Shown: positions 15,795 to 23,664, counted from the stretch's first letter. The stretch is DNA of 44,569 nucleotides from an uncultured Streptococcus sp. (GCF_901875575.1 NZ_CABFMF010000007.1:1-44569), one strand, 5' to 3'. A program made the numbers and translations. The notes: generated by a model not told the origin, from the sequence alone.

Positions 15795-16967
15795 ATGAAA
15801 CATTTTGATACTATTGTAATTGGCGGAGGCCCTGCTGGCATGATGGCTACGATTTCCAGTAGCTTTTATGGGCAAGCAACCCTTCTCATCGAAAAAAATC
15901 GGAAACTTGGAAAAAAATTAGCTGGGACTGGTGGGGGACGTTGCAATGTGACAAACAACGGTACTTTGGATGACCTATTGGCTGGTATTCCAGGTAATGG
16001 TCGCTTTCTTTACAGTGTCTTCTCCCAGTTTGATAACCATGATATCATTAACTTTTTTACAGAAAATGGGGTCAAACTAAAGGTAGAGGATCACGGACGT
16101 GTCTTTCCTGCTAGTGATAAGTCTCGAACCATTATCGAAGCTCTTGAAAAGAAAATAGTGGAGTTAGGTGGACAAGTTGCCACTCAAACAGAGATCGTTT
16201 CTGTAAAAAAGATAGACGGTCAGTTTGTCCTCAAGTCAGCGGATGAATCCTTTACTTGTGAGAAACTCATTGTTACAACTGGTGGAAAATCCTATCCTTC
16301 TACTGGATCTACTGGTTTTGGTCATGAGATTGCACGCCATTTCAAACATACTATTACAGACCTTGAGGCTGCTGAGAGTCCTTTATTAACAGATTTCCCT
16401 CACAAGGCCTTACAAGGGATTTCTCTAGACGATGTGACACTCAGTTATGGTAAACATGTGATCACGCATGACCTCCTCTTTACCCACTTTGGATTGTCTG
16501 GTCCTGCTGCTCTCCGTATGTCCAGCTTTGTCAAGGGTGGGGAGGTTCTCTCACTGGATGTCTTGCCTCAACTTTCTGAGAAGGACTTAGCTACATTTCT
16601 AGAAGAAAATCGGGAAAAATCTCTAAAAAATGCCTTAAGAACCTTGTTAGCAGAACGTTTGGCAGAATTTTTTGTGCAAGACTATCCTGAAAAAGTCAAA
16701 CAGTTGACTGAAAAGGAACGTGAACAACTTCTCCAGTCTATCAAGGCTCTCAAAATTCCTATCACTGGTAAAATGTCCCTTGCCAAATCCTTTGTCACCA
16801 AAGGTGGTGTCAGTCTTAAGGAAATCAACCCTAAAACTCTGGAAAGCAAGCTAGTCCCTGGACTCCATTTCGCTGGCGAGGTACTGGATATCAATGCCCA
16901 CACGGGAGGCTTTAACATTACTTCTGCCCTCTGTACTGGTTGGGTGGCGGGATCAAATCCAATCTAA
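15795..16967 (+). CDS. BaiN/HI0933-family FAD-dependent oxidoreductase
   Basis: A 390-residue flavoprotein. The N-terminal Rossmann motif DTIVIGGGPAGMMA (about 4-17) binds FAD; GKKLAGTGGGRCNVTN near 40-55 is the hallmark of the HI0933/BaiN family, and the C-terminal LHFAGEVLDINAHTGGFNI is the second FAD contact. Its substrate in streptococci is unknown; members reduce bile acid intermediates or other enones in gut bacteria, which need not apply here. I chose ATG 15795 because the family motif starts there; longer in-frame starts lie inside degV. There is no ribosome binding site before this ATG, which agrees with the leaderless layout described above. Confidence 0.88.
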   Translation: MKHFDTIVIGGGPAGMMATISSSFYGQATLLIEKNRKLGKKLAGTGGGRCNVTNNGTLDDLLAGIPGNGRFLYSVFSQFDNHDIINFFTENGVKLKVEDHGRVFPASDKSRTIIEALEKKIVELGGQVATQTEIVSVKKIDGQFVLKSADESFTCEKLIVTTGGKSYPSTGSTGFGHEIARHFKHTITDLEAAESPLLTDFPHKALQGISLDDVTLSYGKHVITHDLLFTHFGLSGPAALRMSSFVKGGEVLSLDVLPQLSEKDLATFLEENREKSLKNALRTLLAERLAEFFVQDYPEKVKQLTEKEREQLLQSIKALKIPITGKMSLAKSFVTKGGVSLKEINPKTLESKLVPGLHFAGEVLDINAHTGGFNITSALCTGWVAGSNPI

Positions 16968-17015
16968 ATCTAAATTATTCAATGACTAAATCAGCCCCAA
17001 AAGAAAGGAACTACT

Positions 17016-17537
17016 TTGGAACATATTATCTTGTTAAGGGGAGTTACTCCTAATGGAAAAAATGCTATCCCTAAAATGTCTTATCTAGTAGATATCTTGA
17101 CAGAAGCTGGTTTTCAACAAGTTCGAACCTATATTCAAAGTGGGAATATCATTCTTGAAAGTGACTTAGATTTAGAAACAATACGAGAACGTGTTCATAC
17201 TCTAATAAATGAAAATATTGGTGCTGACTTAAAAATGGTAATCAAGAACAAAAGTGATTTTAAAAAAATTGTCCAAGAAAACCCGTTTGGAGAACACTAT
17301 CTTTATGACCGTATACACGTGATTTTTTATCAAGAATCTATTAAAAGTCTCCCTTTAGAAAAATTGAAAATTGATTACGGTGAAGAAGAAATTTGTATAG
17401 GTAACCATTGTCTTTACCTCTATCTCCCTAGAACTGCAAAACAAAAGAAACTCCATACCAACTATCTTGAAAAGCTTTTCAATGTAGATTTGACCATGCG
17501 AAAACTAAATGTAGTAGAAAAATTATTAAGCAAGTAG
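17016..17537 (+). CDS. DUF1697 family protein
   Basis: A 173-residue cytoplasmic protein of the DUF1697 (COG3797) family: ILLRGVTPNGKNAIPKMSYLVDIL at the start, RTYIQSGNIILES near 39-51, then the ENPFGEHYLYDRIHVIFY core and a basic C-terminus. The function is not known. The start codon is TTG at 17016 behind AAAGGAACTAC; no ATG is available before the first conserved motif. It lies 48 bases after the flavoprotein gene and may be in the same transcript. Confidence 0.82.
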   Translation: MEHIILLRGVTPNGKNAIPKMSYLVDILTEAGFQQVRTYIQSGNIILESDLDLETIRERVHTLINENIGADLKMVIKNKSDFKKIVQENPFGEHYLYDRIHVIFYQESIKSLPLEKLKIDYGEEEICIGNHCLYLYLPRTAKQKKLHTNYLEKLFNVDLTMRKLNVVEKLLSK

Positions 17538-17551
17538 TGTTTGAATTTAGC

Positions 17552-17585
17552 AAAAATCGGAAGAATACTCCTCCGATTTTATTTT
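17552..17585. terminator. Bidirectional terminator between convergent genes
   Basis: AAAATCGGA and TCCGATTTT form a 9-bp stem with T-rich 3' flanks on both strands. It separates the DUF1697 gene from the convergent MerR-type gene and overlaps the latter's stop codon. Confidence 0.8.
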
Positions 17586-18319
17586 GTCTGAGTTTGGACA
17601 TAGTGGGCAATGACATTTGATGTGTACTGGGCTGTTCCAGGTCCAAATTTGTCAATGTTTTCCTTAAATTCTGGGTTGTAGACGTAGCCTTTACCGATAT
17701 GACCGAATACTTCAATAGTACAATCAAATCCATAAGTACGTATGGCTCGCAAGAGTTTAGCTGCTTCTTCTTGATTTGCGTCTGCTGTTACAGGAAGTCC
17801 AGCTTGAAGATTTTGTGCCAAGGCTTGAAAAACTTGGTTGAAGGCAGTAGTAGCCTCGTCTTCGTGACCTTTCTGGCGCTCCAGCGCTTGGTCCATGACT
17901 TCCTGTCCATATTTCTCTACCGCCTCTTGGTGGTATTTTTGATGGTCTTGGTAGTTAAATCCAGTGAATTTTTCCTCAATGGTCATTTTTATTTCTCCTT
18001 TTTGTTCTTGAATGGTTTTTTGCAAGGTGGAAATCAAGCTATCCAGATGTTGCCTTTCTCGAGTCAAATAGTCCAACTGCCTGGTCAAGTGAGGCAATAA
18101 ATCTGTCCTTTCTTCCTTTAATAGCTCTGCTATTTTTTCTAAAGAAAAACCTAGATATTTGTAGTAAAGAATGACCTGAAGGCGTTCCAAATCCTCCTGA
18201 CTATAGGTTCGATAGCCGTTTTCCGACTTTAAAGGAACCAAAAGTCCTATCTTATCGTAGTGGTGCAAAGTCTTGACCGAGACACCTGAAAACTGGGCAG
18301 CTTCTTTTATATGGTACAT
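17579..18319 (-). CDS. MerR-family regulator with TipAS domain
   Basis: A 246-residue activator. The N-terminal MerR HTH (about 1-70) is clear: HIKEAAQFSGVSVKTLHHYDK, GYRTYSQEDLERLQVILYYKYLGFSLEKI. A coiled-coil dimer helix follows (about 75-110) and then a TipAS antibiotic-recognition domain (about 125-245, KYHQEAVEKYGQEVMDQALER and the C-terminal GPGTAQYTSNVIAHY). TipAS proteins bind thiopeptide-like or other peptide drugs and induce their own genes. It has a MerR-type promoter with a 19-bp spacer, so it is probably autoregulated. The gene is divergent from the NSS transporter; whether that is a target is not shown. Confidence 0.9.
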   Translation of the reverse strand: MYHIKEAAQFSGVSVKTLHHYDKIGLLVPLKSENGYRTYSQEDLERLQVILYYKYLGFSLEKIAELLKEERTDLLPHLTRQLDYLTRERQHLDSLISTLQKTIQEQKGEIKMTIEEKFTGFNYQDHQKYHQEAVEKYGQEVMDQALERQKGHEDEATTAFNQVFQALAQNLQAGLPVTADANQEEAAKLLRAIRTYGFDCTIEVFGHIGKGYVYNPEFKENIDKFGPGTAQYTSNVIAHYVQTQTK

Positions 18320-18339
18320 GATTTCCTCCTTACAATGAT

Positions 18340-18370
18340 AGTATAACCCCTCCCCTTAGGTCAGAGTCAA
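18340..18370 (-). promoter_or_regulatory. MerR-type promoter, 19-bp spacer
   Basis: On the minus strand TTGACT (18365-18370), a 19-bp spacer and TATACT (18340-18345). The over-long spacer, with the partial dyad ACC..GGT inside it, is the signature of promoters untwisted by MerR-family activators; it serves the MerR gene itself. Confidence 0.8.
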
Positions 18371-18418
18371 GCGTTTTTGCGAAATTTTTTACTTTATCAT
18401 AACATGAAAATGGTTTTC

Positions 18419-18447
18419 TTGACAGACCTTAGAAAACATGATAGGAT
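18419..18447 (+). promoter_or_regulatory. NSS transporter promoter
   Basis: TTGACA (18419-18424), 17-bp spacer, TAGGAT (18442-18447) preceded by TGA (extended -10). Confidence 0.8.
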
Positions 18448-18454
18448 AGTCAAG

Positions 18455-18553
18455 TCTATCAATCAAAAGAAACGCTCATTTTGAGTACTGATGAGGCTAT
18501 TTGCCAAGGGCAGTAGCTTTTTCTTTTGTAATACTAATTTTAGGAGTTTAACT
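18455..18553 (+). other. Structured leader with internal terminator
   Basis: The 100-base leader of the NSS transporter contains a hairpin GCTATTTGCC-AAG-GGCAGTAGC (one bulge, one G-T) at about 18496-18518, followed by TTTTTCTTTT, which looks like an intrinsic terminator. Upstream is CTCATTTTGAG, a small stem. No T-box, TPP, glycine or lysine riboswitch motif was recognised. This layout suggests transcription attenuation by an unknown signal. An in-frame ATG at 18491 lacks a ribosome site. Confidence 0.5.
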
Positions 18554-19894
18554 ATGTCTGAAAAATCGCAATGGGGTTCAAAACTAGGCTTTATCCTAGC
18601 ATCTGCTGGTTCAGCCATTGGTCTTGGTGCTGTTTGGAAATTCCCTTACATGACAGCTGCCAATGGTGGTGGAGGATTTCTACTTGTCTTTCTTATCTCC
18701 ACTATTTTAATTGGTTTTCCACTTCTACTTGCTGAATTTGCTTTAGGAAGAAGCGCAGGCGTCTCTGGTATTAAAACCTTTGGAAAGCTTGGCAACAATA
18801 ACAAGTACAACTTTATCGGTTGGATTGGGGCCTTCGCCCTCTTTATCCTCTTATCTTTTTACAGTGTCATCGGTGGTTGGATCTTAGTTTATCTTGCCAT
18901 TGAGTTTGGAAAATTATTCCAGTTAGGAGGAAATGGTGATTACGCTCAATTATTCACCTCTATCATTTCAAATCCTCTAATCGCACTAGGAGCCCAAGCA
19001 GCTTTCATCTTACTTAATATCTTTATTGTATCACGTGGAGTACAAAAAGGAATCGAAAGAGCCTCAAAGGTCATGATGCCTATGCTCTTTATTATCTTTG
19101 TCATTATCATCGGACGTTCTCTAAGCCTTCCAAATGCTATGGAAGGGGTTCTATACTTCCTCAAACCTGACTTTTCAAAATTGACTAGCGCTGGTCTCCT
19201 CTATGCTTTGGGCCAATCTTTCTTTGCCCTTTCTCTAGGAGTAACTGCCATGCTAACCTATGCTTCTTATCTCGATAAGAAAACCAATCTGGTCCAATCG
19301 GGTATTTCTATCGTAGCTATGAACATCTCGGTCTCTATTATGGCAGGTCTAGCCATTTTTCCAGCCATGTCAGCTTTTAATCTCCAGTCTGAAGGTGGCC
19401 CAAGTCTTCTCTTCATCGTTTTACCACAACTTTTTGATAAGATGCCATTTGGTGTTATCTTCTACATCCTCTTCCTCCTACTGTTCATCTTTGCAACGGT
19501 CACTTCTTCAGTTGTTATGTTGGAAATCAATGTGGGCAATATCACTAATCAGGATAACAGCAAACGTGCCAAATGGAGTGTAATTTTGGGAATCTTGACC
19601 TTTGTCTTTGGCATTCCTTCAGCCCTTTCTTACGGTGTTATGGCTGATGTTCACATTTTTGGGAAGACCTTCTTTGACGCTATGGACTTCTTGGTTTCTA
19701 ATCTCCTCATGCCATTTGGAGCTCTCTGCCTTTCACTCTTTACAGGCTACATCTTCAAAAAAGCTCTTGCTATGGAGGAACTACACCTTGATGAAACAGC
19801 ATGGAAACAGGGACTTTTCCAAGTCTGGCTCTTCCTTCTTCGTTTCGTCATTCCCATCATCATCATCGTGGTCTTTATCGCCCAATTTATGTAG
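18554..19894 (+). CDS. Sodium-dependent transporter, NSS/SNF family
   Basis: A 446-residue LeuT-fold symporter with about eleven to twelve membrane segments. The N-terminus SQWGSKLGFILASAGSAIGLGAVWKFPY is the family hallmark (the unwound TM1 with Na+ and substrate contacts in GSAIGLGAVWKFP), and GQSFFALSLGV is the TM6 substrate region. Substrates of bacterial members are amino acids or indole-like compounds; the one here is not known. Start 18554 follows TAGGAG; the upstream ATG at 18491 would read through the leader hairpin. Regulation by the leader terminator is inferred. Confidence 0.9.
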   Translation: MSEKSQWGSKLGFILASAGSAIGLGAVWKFPYMTAANGGGGFLLVFLISTILIGFPLLLAEFALGRSAGVSGIKTFGKLGNNNKYNFIGWIGAFALFILLSFYSVIGGWILVYLAIEFGKLFQLGGNGDYAQLFTSIISNPLIALGAQAAFILLNIFIVSRGVQKGIERASKVMMPMLFIIFVIIIGRSLSLPNAMEGVLYFLKPDFSKLTSAGLLYALGQSFFALSLGVTAMLTYASYLDKKTNLVQSGISIVAMNISVSIMAGLAIFPAMSAFNLQSEGGPSLLFIVLPQLFDKMPFGVIFYILFLLLFIFATVTSSVVMLEINVGNITNQDNSKRAKWSVILGILTFVFGIPSALSYGVMADVHIFGKTFFDAMDFLVSNLLMPFGALCLSLFTGYIFKKALAMEELHLDETAWKQGLFQVWLFLLRFVIPIIIIVVFIAQFM

Positions 19895-19896
19895 TC

Positions 19897-19937
19897 AAAA
19901 AGGACTTGAGTAATGAACTCAGGCCCTTTCTTTTTTA
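19897..19937. terminator. Bidirectional terminator, NSS transporter and manA
   Basis: AAAGGACTTGAGT-loop-AACTCAGGCCCTTT with one internal imperfection, TCTTTTTT after it on the plus strand and TTTTT on the minus strand. It serves both convergent genes. Confidence 0.8.
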
Positions 19938-20879
19938 TGGATGGCTAACAATTAATTCCAAACCTTGCCCTTCCAAGGTCCAAGCTTCAACATCACTTGG
20001 TAGGATAAAATGGCTGCCTTTTTGAATCGGATAGTTTTTCCCGTCAACAGTCAGCTGACCTTGACCAGCTAAGACACTCAACAGGCTGTATTCAGCTGTC
20101 TTTTCGAAGTTAACTTTTCCTGTGATTTCCCACTTGTAAACTACAAAGAAATCATTGGATACAAGGAGAGTGGAACGCAAATCATCTGCTTTGACAGTCA
20201 CAGGACGGCTATTGGCAGGCTCGCCAATGTTCAAGACATCAATGGACTTTTCAAGGTGAAGTTCACGCAAGTTGCCCTTGTCGTCCTTGCGGTCAAAGTC
20301 ATAGACACGGTAAGTGGTATCGCTAGACTGCTGGGTTTCAAGAATCAAAATTCCTGATCCAATAGCATGCATGGTGCCACTTGGTACATAGAAGAAATCT
20401 CCAGCCTTAACAGGCACTTTTGTCAGCAAGGCATCCCAGTTTTTGTCCTCGATTTGCTGACGGAGTTCTTCTTTTGACTTGGCATTGTGACCGTAGATAA
20501 TTTCTGAACCTTCGTCTGCTGCAATGATGTACCAGCATTCTGTCTTTCCAAGTTCGCCTTCGTTCTCTAGTCCATAAGCATCATCTGGGTGAACTTGAAC
20601 GCTAAGCCAGTCATTGGCATCAAGAATTTTTGTCAAAAGTGGAAATACAGGCTCAGAACGGTTGCCGAACAATTCACGGTGCTCTGCATACAAAGTCGCA
20701 AGGTCTGTTCCCTCGTAGCGACCATTGGCAACTTTAGAGACACCATTTGGATGGGCTGAGATGGCCCAGTATTCCCCGATTTTTTCACTTGGAATGTCAT
20801 AACCAAACTCATCACGTAGCTTGGTACCACCCCAGATTCTTTCTTGCATAACTGATTGTAAAAATAATGGTTCTGACAT
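19935..20879 (-). CDS. manA: Mannose-6-phosphate isomerase, class I
   Basis: A 314-residue cytoplasmic zinc enzyme that interconverts mannose-6-phosphate and fructose-6-phosphate. Zn ligands and core motifs: LSVQVHPDDAYG near 91-102, TECWYIIAADEGSEIIYGH near 112-130, FFYVPSGTMHAIG near 160-172, and the C-terminal half cupin ending LELIVSHP. The start at 20879 (MSEPLFLQSVMQERIWGG) follows GGAGATCAAG and is the family start; an in-frame upstream ATG at 20951 lies inside the preceding terminator. It is a single-gene transcript. Confidence 0.95.
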   Translation of the reverse strand: MSEPLFLQSVMQERIWGGTKLRDEFGYDIPSEKIGEYWAISAHPNGVSKVANGRYEGTDLATLYAEHRELFGNRSEPVFPLLTKILDANDWLSVQVHPDDAYGLENEGELGKTECWYIIAADEGSEIIYGHNAKSKEELRQQIEDKNWDALLTKVPVKAGDFFYVPSGTMHAIGSGILILETQQSSDTTYRVYDFDRKDDKGNLRELHLEKSIDVLNIGEPANSRPVTVKADDLRSTLLVSNDFFVVYKWEITGKVNFEKTAEYSLLSVLAGQGQLTVDGKNYPIQKGSHFILPSDVEAWTLEGQGLELIVSHP

Positions 20880-20909
20880 CTTGATCTCCTGTCTGATTTT
20901 TCTCCCCTC

Positions 20910-20918
20910 ATTATAGCA
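20910..20918 (-). promoter_or_regulatory. manA promoter (extended -10)
   Basis: On the minus strand TGCTATAAT directly after the T-run of the previous gene's terminator; the -35 position (TTCAAT) falls in the hairpin stem. Confidence 0.65.
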
Positions 20919-20946
20919 AAAAAAGAGTTCGAATTGAACTCTTTTT
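20918..20946 (-). terminator. Terminator downstream of the VOC gene
   Basis: AAAAAGAGTTC-loop-GAACTCTTTTTTT on the minus strand. The manA -10 begins right after the T-run. Confidence 0.85.
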
Positions 20947-21041
20947 AACATCTTATAAAGTAGGGAGAAAATTTTATAAAAATAGTGAATAAATCCCTTC
21001 TTATGCTATAAGTTTTATTGGCGATCAAACTCTACTATACC

Positions 21042-21389
21042 CTATTTCATACGATAAAAATCAAGCACTAGACCAGCAGGGCCTTTAACTAATAAGGACT
21101 CTGTTCCCCAATCCGTTTCACAAGAATCGTGTAAAATCTCGACACCAATCTCTTTTAAACGTTGGTAAGTCTGATTTAAATCCTCAACCTCGATATGAAG
21201 AATGATTCCTGACTGAAAATCTTCCAAAGGAATCAAATGATTTTGGGACAACATCAGACAGTGACTGCCAATCGTAAACTGAGCAAAACTGTCATCAACA
21301 TAATCGGACTTTTTATCCAAAATACGCTCCAAGTCAGCACAGACTTGGGGAACATCTGAAACGATAATATCTAATTGATTTAAATTCAT
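21042..21389 (-). CDS. VOC-superfamily (glyoxalase-like) protein
   Basis: A 115-residue single-module vicinal-oxygen-chelate protein (glyoxalase I/bleomycin-resistance fold): NLNQLDIIVSDVPQVCADLE at the start, ILHIEVEDLNQTYQRLKEIGVEIL in the middle, and WGTESLLVKGPAGLVLDFYR at the end, where the metal-site Glu is replaced by Asp. The enzyme activity cannot be assigned from sequence. It follows the small membrane protein gene on the same strand and is separated from it by a terminator. Confidence 0.8.
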   Translation of the reverse strand: MNLNQLDIIVSDVPQVCADLERILDKKSDYVDDSFAQFTIGSHCLMLSQNHLIPLEDFQSGIILHIEVEDLNQTYQRLKEIGVEILHDSCETDWGTESLLVKGPAGLVLDFYRMK

Positions 21390-21403
21390 TTACTATCCTC
21401 CAT

Positions 21404-21427
21404 AAAAAAACCGGATTGCTCCGATCT
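21404..21427 (-). terminator. Terminator of the small membrane protein gene
   Basis: On the minus strand AGATCGGA-GCAA-TCCGGT followed by TTTTTTT. It is a shortened copy of the spxB terminator at 21773-21799 (shared core GATCGGAGCAATCCGGT). Confidence 0.75.
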
Positions 21428-21463
21428 GTTTGATTCATAAAATGCAAAAATGAATAGCTTTTG

Positions 21464-21619
21464 TCAATTAATGGATTGATTAATCGTCAGTAAGCCGTGG
21501 TTAATTATTGCAGCAATATCTTCAAGACCATGCAAAATAAAAGTTCCTACAATCAAACCTATAATAATTGAACAGATAATCATTGTCACACAGATTAGAT
21601 AAATATCCTTTTTTTGCAT
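21464..21619 (-). CDS. Small membrane protein, 51 residues
   Basis: A short gene (51 codons, ATG at 21619, TGA at 21464) behind a near-perfect ribosome site, AGGAGGAAAGAG. It begins MQKKDIYLICVTMIICS and contains one hydrophobic membrane segment at about 6-29, then a mixed tail with GLEDIAAIINHGLLTI. It has a consensus promoter (21718-21746), about 90 bases of leader and its own terminator. I do not recognise the family. The charge pattern (KK before the hydrophobic stretch) suggests N-in, C-out. Small single-span proteins of this kind can be regulators of larger membrane complexes, toxins or holin-like, but nothing here decides. Confidence 0.75.
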   Translation of the reverse strand: MQKKDIYLICVTMIICSIIIGLIVGTFILHGLEDIAAIINHGLLTINQSIN

Positions 21620-21717
21620 CTCTTTCCTCCTAATGAATTAAGAAAATCCACTTACTACAGCTATTTAAAAAATCTTTCTCCTTCCCATATCAGTTTTATT
21701 TTCTGCTGTTATGTTTT

Positions 21718-21746
21718 ATTATAAGATTTTGAGAAAACGCTGTCAA
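21718..21746 (-). promoter_or_regulatory. Promoter of the small membrane protein gene
   Basis: On the minus strand a perfect TTGACA (21741-21746), 17-bp spacer and perfect TATAAT (21718-21723). The spacer begins GCGTTTTCTC, which together with the -35 resembles a cre with two mismatches. Confidence 0.88.
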
Positions 21747-21772
21747 CTATTTATATGCAATTGCCTTATATC

Positions 21773-21799
21773 AAAAAGACCGGATTGCTCCGATCTTTT
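21773..21799 (-). terminator. spxB terminator
   Basis: AAAAGATCGGA-GCAA-TCCGGTCTTTTT on the minus strand: an 11-bp stem with one G-T pair and a T-run, 18 bases after the spxB stop. Confidence 0.9.
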
Positions 21800-21816
21800 C
21801 AAGTTCCACGAAGGAA

Positions 21817-23592
21817 TTATTTAATTGCGCGTGATTGCAATCCTTCTTCTTCCAAGAAGAGACGGAATGGTACGAGTTCTTCTGCTTCGTATTTTTCCTT
21901 GAAGGCTTTGATTGCTTCTTCTGAGTGAAGTTTTGGATCCAATTCAAGTACTTCTACTGGAAGTGGACGGTGTGGAGTGATGCGAGCATCGATAACAACA
22001 GTTTTACCTTCTTTGTTCAATTTAACAGCTTCTGCAACGACTGCGTCGATATCTTCGATACGGTTTACTGTAAATCCAACAGCTCCTTGAGCTTCAGCAA
22101 TTTTAGCGTAGTCAGCGTTTGTGAAGTCACAACCAAACAAGTGTTTGTTTGTGTCTTCGTATTTGTCCTTGATGAAGGCATATTTATCATTTGAGAAGAC
22201 AACGTTGATAACTGGAAGGTCGTATTGAACGTTTGTGATAACGTCTGGGTAGCACATGTTAAATGCTCCATCACCCATGATGTTCCATATTTGGCGATCT
22301 GGATTGTCTTTCTTAGCAGCGATACCACCAGGAAGGGCAATACCCATTGTCGCAAAGAGTGGAGATGTACGCCACATGTTCTTAGGTGTCATGTGAAGGT
22401 GACGAGTAGATGTTTGAGTAGTGTCACCTACGTCGATTGAGTAGATAGCGTCTTGATCAGCATGTTTGTTGATTGCATTGTAAACTTGGTACAATTGCAA
22501 TTCACCCTCAGTTTTACCTTCGAGTTTGTTCATGTAATCACGCCAGTTTTGGTTGTTCTTAACGTTTGCACGCCACCATGGAGTTGATTCAACTGGGTTT
22601 ACTTTGTCAAGGATAGCTTTAGCTGCTTGACCTGCGTCACCAAGGATTGAAGCGTCAAGGGCATGACGTTTACCAAGTTTGTAAGGATCGATATCCACTT
22701 GGATGAATTTTTCAGTGTTCTTGAATGCTTCGTAAACTTCAGCAAATGGGAAGTTTGAACCAAGGAAAAGAACTGTGTCTGCTTCAAAGACCACTTCGTT
22801 GGCTGGTTTCCAACCAACACGGTAAGCAGAACCTGTCAAACCTTCATAGTTCCATTCAAAGGCTTCAAAGTTTTTACCAGTTGTGATGATTGGTGCTTTG
22901 ATTTTACGTGACAATTCAGTAATCACTTCACCAGCTTTAACACCACCGTAACCAGCGTAAATAACTGGACGTTCAGCATTGTTCAAGATTTCAACAGCTT
23001 TGTTGATTTCAACTTCGTTCAAAGCAGGAGCGATGAATGAACGTTCGTATGAACCTGAACCGTAGTATGAGTTTTCGTCGATTTCTTGGAAACCGAAGTT
23101 TACTGGGATTTCAACAACAGCTGGACCTTTTTTAGAAACTGCAGCACGGCAAGCTTCGTCGATTACTTTTGGCAATTGCTCAGCGTAAGCTACACGTTTG
23201 TTGTATACAGCGATACCGTTGTACATTGGGTTTTGGTTCAATTCTTGGAAAGCATCCATGTTCAATTCGTTAACTGGACGTGATCCAAGGATCGCTAGGA
23301 ATGGAGTGTTATCCATAGCTGCATCGTAGACACCGTTAATCAAGTGAGTCGCACCTGGACCACCTGAACCAACTGCAACCCCAATTGAGCCACCAAATTT
23401 AGCTTGCATAACCGCTGCAAGAGCACCAGTTTCTTCGTGGCGAACTTGCAAGAAGCGGATGTCTTTGTCTTCAGCTAAAGCATCCATCAATGAGCTGAGT
23501 GTTCCTGATGGGATACCGTAGATTGTGTCTACGCCCCATGTTTTCAATACATTAAGCATTGCTGCAGATGCAGTAATTTTCCCTTGAGTCAT
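21817..23592 (-). CDS. spxB: Pyruvate oxidase, H2O2-producing
   Basis: A 591-residue homotetrameric TPP- and FAD-dependent enzyme: pyruvate + phosphate + O2 gives acetyl phosphate, CO2 and H2O2. The N-terminal pyrimidine-binding domain has the catalytic Glu in VRHEETGALAA (about 51-61); the middle FAD domain spans about 190-330; the C-terminal PP domain has the TPP motif GDGAFN...N (about 444-475) and the FSNDKYAFIKDKYE loop. It makes the hydrogen peroxide and acetyl phosphate for which mitis-group streptococci are known. A cre-like site and repeated TTTACTAA motifs lie upstream. It depends on TPP, which links it to the thiamine genes in this window. Confidence 0.97.
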   Translation of the reverse strand: MTQGKITASAAMLNVLKTWGVDTIYGIPSGTLSSLMDALAEDKDIRFLQVRHEETGALAAVMQAKFGGSIGVAVGSGGPGATHLINGVYDAAMDNTPFLAILGSRPVNELNMDAFQELNQNPMYNGIAVYNKRVAYAEQLPKVIDEACRAAVSKKGPAVVEIPVNFGFQEIDENSYYGSGSYERSFIAPALNEVEINKAVEILNNAERPVIYAGYGGVKAGEVITELSRKIKAPIITTGKNFEAFEWNYEGLTGSAYRVGWKPANEVVFEADTVLFLGSNFPFAEVYEAFKNTEKFIQVDIDPYKLGKRHALDASILGDAGQAAKAILDKVNPVESTPWWRANVKNNQNWRDYMNKLEGKTEGELQLYQVYNAINKHADQDAIYSIDVGDTTQTSTRHLHMTPKNMWRTSPLFATMGIALPGGIAAKKDNPDRQIWNIMGDGAFNMCYPDVITNVQYDLPVINVVFSNDKYAFIKDKYEDTNKHLFGCDFTNADYAKIAEAQGAVGFTVNRIEDIDAVVAEAVKLNKEGKTVVIDARITPHRPLPVEVLELDPKLHSEEAIKAFKEKYEAEELVPFRLFLEEEGLQSRAIK

Positions 23593-23616
23593 TATAACTC
23601 TCCTTCAAATATTTTT

Positions 23617-23664
23617 AAATTTACTAAGAAGCATTCAGATAATGAAAACGCTTTTAGTAAATTT
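23617..23664. promoter_or_regulatory. spxB leader: cre-like site inside an inverted repeat
   Basis: ATGAAAACGCTTTTAG (23642-23657) matches the CcpA cre pattern in its AANCG core and is followed by inverted repeats AAATTTACTAA (23617-23627) and TTAGTAAATTT (23654-23664); another TTTACTAAGAA occurs at 23698-23708. A possible promoter is TTAGTA (23700-23705), 18 bp, TAAATT (23676-23681), which would put the cre just downstream of the start point. CcpA control of spxB is established in streptococci; the promoter call is inference. Confidence 0.6.

Noticed and set aside
18491..18553. Start of the sodium symporter at 18491
   Set aside because: No ribosome site is present, and the stretch is the leader hairpin; MSEKSQWGSK with TAGGAG is the normal start.
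20880..20951. Upstream start for manA
   Set aside because: It falls in a terminator hairpin upstream of the promoter -10 and adds unlike residues.
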